A DNA stretch of 64,000 nucleotides from Saccharopolyspora phatthalungensis (GTDB lineage Bacteria > Actinomycetota > Actinomycetes > Mycobacteriales > Pseudonocardiaceae): positions 4,447,501 to 4,511,500 of the forward strand of contig NZ_JACHIW010000001.1 in the NCBI RefSeq assembly GCF_014203395.1, given 5' to 3'. Positions within the stretch are counted from its first letter, which is position 1; the number at the start of each line of letters is the position of its first letter. The notes below the pieces were generated by a model that searched no databases, was not told where the DNA came from, and was given only the letters and a program-made list of their open reading frames with translations. The position numbers and the translations under genes were made by a program. This document shows positions 56,400 through 64,000 of this stretch, piece after piece.

Positions 56400-56675
56400 T
56401 TAGAGGCGTGGGAGCCGGGACAGTGCTGGGTGCGGCTTACGCGTCGGCTGCCTTCTCGGCACGCCCGTGACGACCTCGGGTTCCTCGCGGCTTCGCTCCT
56501 CGCGGGCAAGCGCCGCGCCAAGCTGCTTGGACACGGTGGTGAGGTGAGGCGCCGAGAAAATCCTGCGGGCGGGTCGTTCGCATTCCGGACAGGGGTACGC
56601 ATCAAGTGCGCTTCCCATCGGCTGATGTGTCTCGAAGCGGCCGCAGTGCGGGCAGTCATACTCGTATGTCGCCAT
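56400..56675 (-). CDS. FmdB family zinc-ribbon protein (91 aa)
   Basis: Begins MATYEYDCPHCGRFE with a second pair CPECERPARRIFSAP, the CxxC...CxxC zinc ribbon of FmdB, followed by a polar tail. First gene of the formamidase operon. FmdB was proposed as regulator of formamidase genes; direct evidence is not visible here. Confidence 0.92.
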   Translation of the reverse strand: MATYEYDCPHCGRFETHQPMGSALDAYPCPECERPARRIFSAPHLTTVSKQLGAALAREERSREEPEVVTGVPRRQPTRKPHPALSRLPRL

Positions 56676-56988
56676 GGGCTCTTCCCCGGAGACTTGATGA
56701 AGCGTAGATCTCGTTCTTCAGCCGCCGACGGGCCGTCGACGACCCTAATCCGAGGAGACGCCGGGGCCTCTGCGTTGTCTAGGGGAGGAAGGCCCACCGA
56801 GGCGAAGCGCTATCAGCAAGCGCGATCTTCCAGCGTGATTCGGCGGGCCATCGCCCGGCGGAAGCGAGCCGCCCACATGGTTGACTGCGAGTGCATACTT
56901 CGCTAATAATTTCCACTCATAAGTGTGAACGCTTGTCGGATGTGGTCACCGCACGCGACTCCGACATGATCAGAGTGGGTGGCTGCCC
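56676..56988. other. divergent intergenic region upstream of fmdB and the zinc-ribbon gene
   Basis: 313 bp, no supportable ORF. Contains a near-consensus plus-strand promoter, listed separately. Confidence 0.5.
56881..56909 (+). promoter_or_regulatory. near-consensus sigma-70-type promoter
   Basis: TTGACT (56881-56886), 17-bp spacer, TAATAA (56904-56909). Drives the small zinc-ribbon gene at 56989. Confidence 0.65.
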
Positions 56989-57183
56989 GTGCGTCTCCGA
57001 CACGACTCCTTCGGTCACGTAATCCTGACCGCATGGATGTGCCCTGACTGCGACGTCGCCGGACGAACCGCACCCGAGAGCGAGCCGGAGTGCTGGAACT
57101 GCGGGGGACAGGTCGTGGTCACCGCGCGGCCTACGGTACCCGCGGGTGCCGTCAACGCCGCCGGTTCGTCGCCCACCATCTGA
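56989..57183 (+). CDS. small zinc-ribbon protein (64 aa)
   Basis: Two CxxC pairs, MCPDCDVAGR and CWNCGG, with VVVTARPTVP at the end, the layout of short actinobacterial zinc-ribbon proteins. GTG 56989. Preceded by a strong promoter at 56881. Function unknown. Confidence 0.75.
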   Translation: MRLRHDSFGHVILTAWMCPDCDVAGRTAPESEPECWNCGGQVVVTARPTVPAGAVNAAGSSPTI

Positions 57184-57329
57184 ACACGCGCCACCGCCGA
57201 TTGCGCCGGCGGAGGTGACTTCAACGCCGGTGAAGCAGCCCGGCGAGGACATGCAGTCCCCTCGAAGCCCTCGTACGAGCCTCGGACCCTCCGGATCACA
57301 TCAGCCGAGGGAATGCGGGCGGGTGTTCC

Positions 57330-57950
57330 TCAGGGGCGCTGCCGCGCGAGGGCGCGGGCCGGGCTGCGGGCGGCGAACTCGGCGGCCGTGATGCTCATCA
57401 GGACCAGGTACTGGGCCCCGACACACAGGAACTCCGGGTCGCGTAGGCGGCCTTCCTCGCGGAAGCCGAGTTTGCCATGCAGCGAAAGGGAAGCGAGGTT
57501 GCCGCCGTAGATCCCGACCTCGCACTTGCCGTAGCGGCGCTGCCCGAACATGTACGTGAGCAGCACGCTTATCGCGTCGTCGGCATAGCCGAGGCGGCGG
57601 TACTGCGGGCCGATCCCGATGCCGTAGCTGAACCGGCCGGAACCAGGTTCGGCCTGGCTGGTGCACATCGAGCCGACCAGGGTGCGGCCGTGCAGTGTCT
57701 CGATCGCGAGTTGGCGGTCGTCGCCGGAATCCGGGTGATTCGCCCGATGCGCCCCCCAATGCCGGTATCCGTCGACCTGTGGGGAGTGGCCGCGCGCCGA
57801 TTCCCGGTCGAACCGGATCAGGGTGCGCCGATCGGCGGGCTCGATCTGCCGTAACCGCACTCGCCGCCCCACCGCATTCGACGTCATGATCGACATCGAA
57901 TCACGGCGGGCCATCAGGTCTGGGCGCGGCGGGGTCATCGTCATCGGCAA
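57330..57950 (-). CDS. GNAT family N-acetyltransferase (206 aa or less)
   Basis: Acetyl-CoA-dependent acetyltransferase. From VRLRQIEPADRRTLIRFDRES to SYGIGIGPQYRRLGYADDAISVLLTYMFGQRRY (the acetyl-CoA loop QYRRLGYA) and SLSLHGKLGFREEGRLRD. No clear ribosome site: starts at 57950, 57914 or 57887 (MTSNAVGRRV) are possible; the longest is given. Substrate unknown. Confidence 0.85.
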   Translation of the reverse strand: MPMTMTPPRPDLMARRDSMSIMTSNAVGRRVRLRQIEPADRRTLIRFDRESARGHSPQVDGYRHWGAHRANHPDSGDDRQLAIETLHGRTLVGSMCTSQAEPGSGRFSYGIGIGPQYRRLGYADDAISVLLTYMFGQRRYGKCEVGIYGGNLASLSLHGKLGFREEGRLRDPEFLCVGAQYLVLMSITAAEFAARSPARALARQRP

Positions 57951-58124
57951 CGATGATGCCGCGCCACCCAGATCGATCTCACAGGGGGGTGCGCTTGCAC
58001 CGGCCCGGCGGCGGCCGAGTCGATTTCACCGTGCTTGAAGATGTTTCGACTTCGTTGCGGGGATTCGGTGTGTTGACGGCCCATTTGGGGCGTTCGTCCA
58101 CGCGGAGGTCGAGGAGTGCTGGTG

Positions 58125-59924
58125 TCAGCGTGGACCGGTCCAGGACTGCGGGCGTTCGCGGACGGCACGCATGATCGTGAGCGCTGCGCCGACGAGCACC
58201 ACGATGCAGGTGAGCACGACCGAGGTAACGAATTCGGCCGGCACTGCTTCGGCGGCGCGGGCCTGATCGTCGACGAAGTCGTACTCGGCGAAGTCGAACA
58301 GCACCGCCAGATCGACGGCCGCGCGGATCGCCAGCGCCACCGTCCAGGCGCCCAGGATCCGGATGCCGACGGCGCGCGGCGTCGCGACGATGGCGAAGAG
58401 CGAGATCGCGAAGCCGGGCACGAACAGCAGCGCCACGGCCAGGCTGGGCCAGCCGTGGGTGAACACGCTGAGCGCCACGCACCCGATGCCGCTGATCCCG
58501 GTGGTGATCGCGAGGACCCGCTGCCGCGAGCTGAGCCGCGCCACGCGGCGCGGCACCCGGATGAGGGCGAGCATCGACGCGGCGACCGGCGGGCCCCAGA
58601 AGAGCAGGTGGGCCAGGTAAAGCCGCTCGTCGGCCGGCCGGGTCAGGCCGACGAAGAAGAAACCCGCGCTCCACAGCCAGAACGGCACGCTGCCGGCGAG
58701 GACGGCCGCGACGGCGACCTGGTGGCGCCGAGAGAACAGCAGCAGTCCGGCGACCGGCAGAACCACGGCCAGCGCGGCGAGCAGTCCGAGCACGATCACC
58801 CCGGCGAGCCCGAGACCGCCGTCGGCGAACATCCCGCTGTACCCGGCGCGGGGAACGTCGGTGGCCCAGGAGGCCACGCCGACGAGGTCGGTGTTCCGCA
58901 GGCCGGTCTCCGCCACCGAGAGGCCCGGGACTCGGGTCGGGAGGAACGCGGCCTCCGTGATGTTGCTCAAAGTGAACACGCCAGGCAGGAGCTTCTGCTT
59001 GACGTCGAAGAGCTGCAGGGCGAAGCCGAGGCAGCTGGACAGGCAGATCACGCCCGCGACGATCAGCCATGGGTCGCGCTGCCGCGAGCGCCCAAGTTTG
59101 ACAGTCTTCTGGCTCCCCAGGTCTGAGGTGATGGAGCTCAGCTGGGCGCGGATGCTGTCGATCGACGGCCGGTCGGCGACCTGCTTGGCCATCAGCCCTC
59201 CCAGCAGCCGGGCCAGCGCTTCGCCCGCGCGCACCGGAGCGGGTGGTTCCTCGGAGAGCACCGCTGCCAGCGAATCCCCGGCGGTGTCGCGTAGGTACGG
59301 CGATGTGCCCTCAACCGCGAAGTACAGGGTGACGCCGAGCGCCCACAGGTCGGAGGCGGACACGGCCCGTCCTCGGACGTGTTCGGGCGCCATGTAGGCG
59401 GGGGAGCCGACCATGATGCTGGACGCGGTGGCGGTGGAACCGTCGTCCAGGCGCGCGATACCGAAGTCCGTCAGCTTCACCGAACCGTCCGCGGCCACCA
59501 TGATGTTGCTGGGCTTGACGTCGCGGTGCACGATGCCGAGCCGATGCGCGGCGGCCAGCACGTCCAGCACCCGCAGCCCGATCTCGGCGGTGCGGGCGGT
59601 CGGCATCGGTCCGTCGGACTCCACCAGCTCCTGCAGCGTGGTCGCTTCGACCAGCTCCATGACGATGTAGATCCGGTCGTTGGCCTCGATGGCGTCGAAG
59701 ACGGTGACAGCACTCGGGTGGTTCAACTTCCCGGCGAGCCGTGCCTCCCGCAGCACCCGGGCTCGCAGCTCAGGATGGTCGGCGCCCGGTGGCAGGTGGA
59801 TCTCCTTGACGGCGACGGGCCGGTCCAGCAGGTCGTCCCGGGCCCGCCACACGGTGCCCATCCCGCCCCGCCCGAGCACGGTTTCGAGGGCGAAACGCCC
59901 CGCCAACAAGTGCTCTTCGCCCAC
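58125..59924 (-). CDS. membrane serine/threonine protein kinase (599 aa)
   Basis: Kinase domain residues 8-280: glycine loop LGRGGMGTVW, Lys40 in VAVKEI, HRDVKPSN (catalytic loop), LTDFGIARL (magnesium loop) and GSPAYMAPEH (activation segment end). After a juxtamembrane basic stretch (KLGRSRQRD) come about seven to eight hydrophobic helices; no PASTA or extracellular sensor domain. GTG 59924. Would phosphorylate cytoplasmic proteins in response to a membrane signal; targets unknown. Confidence 0.93.
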   Translation of the reverse strand: MGEEHLLAGRFALETVLGRGGMGTVWRARDDLLDRPVAVKEIHLPPGADHPELRARVLREARLAGKLNHPSAVTVFDAIEANDRIYIVMELVEATTLQELVESDGPMPTARTAEIGLRVLDVLAAAHRLGIVHRDVKPSNIMVAADGSVKLTDFGIARLDDGSTATASSIMVGSPAYMAPEHVRGRAVSASDLWALGVTLYFAVEGTSPYLRDTAGDSLAAVLSEEPPAPVRAGEALARLLGGLMAKQVADRPSIDSIRAQLSSITSDLGSQKTVKLGRSRQRDPWLIVAGVICLSSCLGFALQLFDVKQKLLPGVFTLSNITEAAFLPTRVPGLSVAETGLRNTDLVGVASWATDVPRAGYSGMFADGGLGLAGVIVLGLLAALAVVLPVAGLLLFSRRHQVAVAAVLAGSVPFWLWSAGFFFVGLTRPADERLYLAHLLFWGPPVAASMLALIRVPRRVARLSSRQRVLAITTGISGIGCVALSVFTHGWPSLAVALLFVPGFAISLFAIVATPRAVGIRILGAWTVALAIRAAVDLAVLFDFAEYDFVDDQARAAEAVPAEFVTSVVLTCIVVLVGAALTIMRAVRERPQSWTGPR

Positions 59925-60015
59925 CGGAGCCCCTTTCCGCCGAACCCGAGGGGCAGATTAGCGGCACCATGATCACGTTGTCCCGGCTTTCGTCGAGCTG
60001 AGGCGACCAACCCGC

Positions 60016-60207
60016 CTAACGCTGCAAAGTCCGCAGGAACCGAGCGAAGGTTCCAGCATCGAAGACCAGCACCGGGCCGCCGGGATCCTTGGAGTCCCGA
60101 ACCCCGACAACGGCAGACTGAACAGCCACCTCGACGCACGCGCCGCCGTTACCCTGGCTGTAGCTGGACTTGCGCCAAACGGCGGTGGAGAACTGCGGGG
60201 CGGACAT
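60016..60207 (-). CDS. DUF397 domain protein (63 aa)
   Basis: Typical short DUF397: FSTAVWRKSSYSQGNGGACVEVA, VGVRDSKDPGGPVLVF, FARFLRTL. ATG 60207 lies 10 bp after the stop of the XRE gene upstream, so the two are co-transcribed. Confidence 0.9.
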   Translation of the reverse strand: MSAPQFSTAVWRKSSYSQGNGGACVEVAVQSAVVGVRDSKDPGGPVLVFDAGTFARFLRTLQR

Positions 60208-60217
60208 CGTCCCCCCT

Positions 60218-61111
60218 TCAACTTGCCTGCCTGTACTTGTCGGTCACTCTATCGATGAGGCCGCGGGATTCCTCAACCGGCAGAGCTGCCAAGATCAAGC
60301 GCTCGAAAACAATGCTGTAGCGCGTGTAGTCAGCGGGCTCCCAGAGGTAGGTGGCACCGAAGAAGTCTTCCAGGTAGACAGCCGAAAGTTCCTGTTCGCG
60401 GAGCTGGAACAGCATGACGCTCGAAGTGACAGCGATTCGATTCGGAACAGCAAAGGGAAGTACTTGCAGGGTGATGTTCGGCCGTTCCGAGACCGCCAGT
60501 AGGTGTTCGAGCTGACCGAGCATGGTCTTCGTGTCGCCCTGCATTCTGTGCAGTGCAGCTTCGCTGAGCACCGCGTGGAGCTTGAGCGGACCGGCCCGCC
60601 GCGTCAGCACTTCTTGCCGCCGCAGCCTCGTTTGCACCTGGCGTTCAACGAGCCTTGGGTCAGCGGCTGGCTCCCACGCCTTGATCGTTGAGCGTGCGTA
60701 GTCCTCGGTTTGCAGAAGTCCGGTTACGAGCTCGGTCTCGTAGATCTTGATCTCCGTCGCGTCGCTCTCCAGCGCCAGGAACCGCTGGAACCAGTCCGGG
60801 ACGGCGTCGCGGTGGTACATCTTCGGCCTGGATCGCTTGGGGAGGCGTTCGGCCAAGCCCAGCAAGTACTTGCGTTGTTTCGCCGTCGCGCCGTAGAAGT
60901 CGAGCAGTTGCGTGACTTCGTCCGGTTTCACGCCCTGGCTGCCGCTCTCGATCTTGCTGATCTTTGGTTGCTTGCAGCCCAGGAGGTCCGCCGCTTCAAA
61001 CGTGCTTCGGTCTGCTTGTTCGCGGAGGCGGCGCAATTCGATGCCGAGCTGGATGCGCAGCATGCGTGGATCGGGTGACGAAGGCATGCGGGTCATCGTT
61101 GCAGGCCGCAT
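60218..61111 (-). CDS. XRE family HTH regulator with DUF5753 domain (297 aa)
   Basis: HTH at about residues 20-75 (LGIELRRLREQADRSTFEAADLLGCKQPKISKIESG), DUF5753 after it with YETELVTGLLQTEDYAR and NITLQVLPFAV. Starts at 61111, 61096 or 61087 are possible. Second XRE/DUF397 module in the window, in the same arrangement as 4229-5343 but with a divergent small gene (61202) instead of a zinc-finger operon. Confidence 0.9.
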   Translation of the reverse strand: MRPATMTRMPSSPDPRMLRIQLGIELRRLREQADRSTFEAADLLGCKQPKISKIESGSQGVKPDEVTQLLDFYGATAKQRKYLLGLAERLPKRSRPKMYHRDAVPDWFQRFLALESDATEIKIYETELVTGLLQTEDYARSTIKAWEPAADPRLVERQVQTRLRRQEVLTRRAGPLKLHAVLSEAALHRMQGDTKTMLGQLEHLLAVSERPNITLQVLPFAVPNRIAVTSSVMLFQLREQELSAVYLEDFFGATYLWEPADYTRYSIVFERLILAALPVEESRGLIDRVTDKYRQAS

Positions 61112-61201
61112 CCCGCCAATGGATCACCTGATCTGGTAGCTGAATGTTGGAATCATTCCTACTACATTCGTATTCGCAATGATCGACAGATGGGAGTCGG
61201 G

Positions 61202-61504
61202 ATGTTGGAGTCGCGTTTTTCCGTGGGGCCCTGGGGTGAGGACGAGCTTCCGGCCGTGTTGGCGGATCTGGCCGGGGCTTGCCAGCCGAAGAAGTTCGCG
61301 TTGTGTGAGGTCGAGCGCGAGGGGGACAAGATCACCGACGCGCAGGTCTACTTGTGGGGCTTGGACTTCTGTCGAGCTCCGGACGGGGATGGGCCGGGCG
61401 CGGTGTTCGTCAGCCCGCATGGCTGGACAGGTAACTCCGACTCCGCCGAGGGCGCGTTGGAGTGCTTTTCCCAGATCTGTGACCTCCGCCTGGTCTGGCT
61501 CTGA
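61202..61504 (+). CDS. small hypothetical protein divergent from the XRE module (100 aa)
   Basis: ATG 61202 with GGAG six bases upstream. Soluble, mixed alpha/beta: FSVGPWGEDELPAVLADLAGACQPKKFALCEVER ... VYLWGLDF ... SAEGALECFSQICDLRLVWL. I do not recognise a named family. It shares a 90-bp divergent promoter region with the XRE gene, and likely belongs to the same module. Confidence 0.7.
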   Translation: MLESRFSVGPWGEDELPAVLADLAGACQPKKFALCEVEREGDKITDAQVYLWGLDFCRAPDGDGPGAVFVSPHGWTGNSDSAEGALECFSQICDLRLVWL

Positions 61505-61606
61505 AGCGTCGTGGGCGACGGCGGATGGGCCCGGTCGGCCTGGGGGCTGCGGGCGATCGAAACGCCTCGCCCGCTTGGTCGCCCTGCGGTGGGACGATTG
61601 GGGTGA

Positions 61607-63128
<1,522 letters not shown>

Positions 63129-63132
<4 letters not shown>

Positions 63133-63239
63133 GCGACGACGTCATCCGTTCCGCCCAGGCAAGCCGCCCGAGTGCGGGTGTCCCGCTAGAGATCTCGGGT
63201 GCGGGTGTCCCGCAAGATGCAGAGGAGAGCAGTCAATGA
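63129..63239 (+). CDS. 36-residue ORF threaded between ACT and argJ genes
   Basis: ATG 63129 overlaps the ACT stop (ATGA) and its own TGA (63237-63239) overlaps the argJ ATG at 63236 (ATGA). The peptide begins MSDDVIRSAQASRPSAGVPL and contains a repeated SAGVP/GAGVP. Two perfect four-base overlaps argue that it is translated. Third-position GC is lower than in neighbours. Confidence 0.55.
63172..63213 (+). repeat. two copies of GTGCGGGTGTCCCGC
   Basis: Units at 63172-63186 and 63199-63213; each contains the hairpin GCGGG-TGT-CCCGC. They lie inside the 36-residue ORF and just upstream of the argJ ribosome site. Confidence 0.8.
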
Positions 63240-64000
63240 GCGTGACCGGACCTGCCGGTTTCCGGGCGGCTGGGATTGCCGCCGGGATCAAGGCCGCGGG
63301 CGCGCGCGATCTCGCGCTCGTCGTCAACGACGGGCCGCAGCAGGCCGCGGCCGGGGTGTTCACCACCAACAAGGTCAAGGCCGCGCCGGTGCTGTGGTCC
63401 CAGCAGGTGTTGACCGAGCGCAAGCTTCGCTCGGTGGTGCTCAACTCCGGCTGCGCTAACGCTTGCACCGGTCCGGAAGGCTTCCAGGACACCCACGCCA
63501 CCGCGGAGAAGGTCGCCGACGTGCTCGGCGTCGGGGCCATCGAGGTGGCGGTCTGCTCCACCGGCCTGATCGGCGAGCGGTTGCCGATGGACGCCCTTCT
63601 GTCCGGTGTGGACACCGCTGCCAAGGCGCTGGACGCGACCGACCAAGCGGGCCGCGACGCGGCGACCGCGGTGCTCACCACCGACAGCAAGCCCAAGCAG
63701 GCATTCGGCAAGCACGACGCGGGCTGGTCGATCGGCGGTTTCGCCAAGGGCGCCGGGATGCTCGCCCCGAACATGGCCACCATGCTCAGCGTGCTCACCA
63801 CCGACGCGGTGATCGGCGGCGACGACCTCGACGAGACGTTGCGCGCGGCCACCCGCGTCACCTTCGACCGGCTCGACGTTGACGGTGGCACTTCCACCAA
63901 CGACACCGTGCTGGTGCTGGCCTCCGGCGCCTCCGGGGTCGAGCCATCCAAGCAGGAGTTCACCGAGCTGCTCACCATGGTCTGCATGGACCTGGTCCGG
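63236..64000 (+). CDS. argJ: bifunctional ornithine acetyltransferase/N-acetylglutamate synthase, partial
   Basis: ATG 63236 with AGAGGAGAG upstream. Recycles the acetyl group from N-acetylornithine to glutamate. NSGCANACTG and the self-cleavage region KGAGMLAPNMATML (Thr nucleophile) are visible; VDGGTSTNDTVLVLASG follows. The window ends after 255 codons; the family is about 390-400, so the C-terminal third is outside. Confidence 0.96.
   Translation, partial: MSVTGPAGFRAAGIAAGIKAAGARDLALVVNDGPQQAAAGVFTTNKVKAAPVLWSQQVLTERKLRSVVLNSGCANACTGPEGFQDTHATAEKVADVLGVGAIEVAVCSTGLIGERLPMDALLSGVDTAAKALDATDQAGRDAATAVLTTDSKPKQAFGKHDAGWSIGGFAKGAGMLAPNMATMLSVLTTDAVIGGDDLDETLRAATRVTFDRLDVDGGTSTNDTVLVLASGASGVEPSKQEFTELLTMVCMDLVR

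Overview
This is a 64 kb window of a high-GC actinobacterial chromosome. Paired XRE/DUF5753 and DUF397 genes, a mycothiol-dependent (maleylpyruvate isomerase type) enzyme, KstR, and the gene order infC-rpmI-rplT-rRNA methyltransferase-pheS-pheT followed by argC-argJ all fit an actinomycete. I infer Pseudonocardiaceae, most like Saccharopolyspora; no rRNA or tRNA marker is present to prove it.

Layout. (1) 1-5.3 kb is accessory DNA: a minus-strand string of tiny overlapping genes entering from the left edge; an HTH regulator destroyed by an 892-bp IS5-type element and by a later frameshift in a T run; and a divergent locus of small genes facing an XRE/DUF397 pair. (2) 5.4-11.7 kb, minus strand: the RNA-binding protein Tex, then a striking Gly-rich locus made of an M50 membrane metalloprotease with a PqqD/RRE-like N-terminus, a leader-plus-GGX-repeat peptide, and a secreted GGX/RTX-like protein with a paired-palindrome operator. 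This is my best candidate for an undescribed system. (3) 12.4-19 kb: a membrane-anchored GH25 muramidase and a 1,700-residue TPR protein. (4) 19-25.8 kb: kstR with a perfect KstR operator, a glycosyltransferase/methyltransferase/prenyltransferase-like operon, another methyltransferase, then a decayed junction where a WYL regulator and the C-terminal half of a CYP125-type P450 abut head to head. (5) 25.9-38.8 kb: DUF2079 and MarR genes, an orphan dnaK, a class A beta-lactamase, a LigD-type polymerase, a ClC-like channel, two DUF7144 membrane paralogues, an MBL hydrolase and several gene relics. (6) 39-48 kb: uvrA; an 844-residue membrane receptor fusing a cytoplasmic region to a periplasmic-binding-protein domain; a doubly truncated amino-acid deaminase beside its intact IclR regulator; a DUF1326-DUF2182 pair. 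(7) 48.4-54.4 kb: the translation operon (infC with an AUC start, rpmI, rplT, rRNA methyltransferase) and pheST. (8) 54.4-64 kb: a formamidase operon, a GNAT enzyme, a membrane Ser/Thr kinase, a second XRE/DUF397 module, and argC-ACT_7 protein-36-residue ORF-argJ, the last cut by the window edge.

Two things run across the window. A palindromic element related to GGCGATTTCNATNGAAATCGCC recurs near gene ends (3.36, 19.6, 30.87, 33.28, 33.30 kb) and degenerate copies form the 3' end of the IclR gene (46.13 kb). Gene decay is common: I count seven disrupted or relic genes, several tied to functions whose regulators (kstR, IclR) remain intact.
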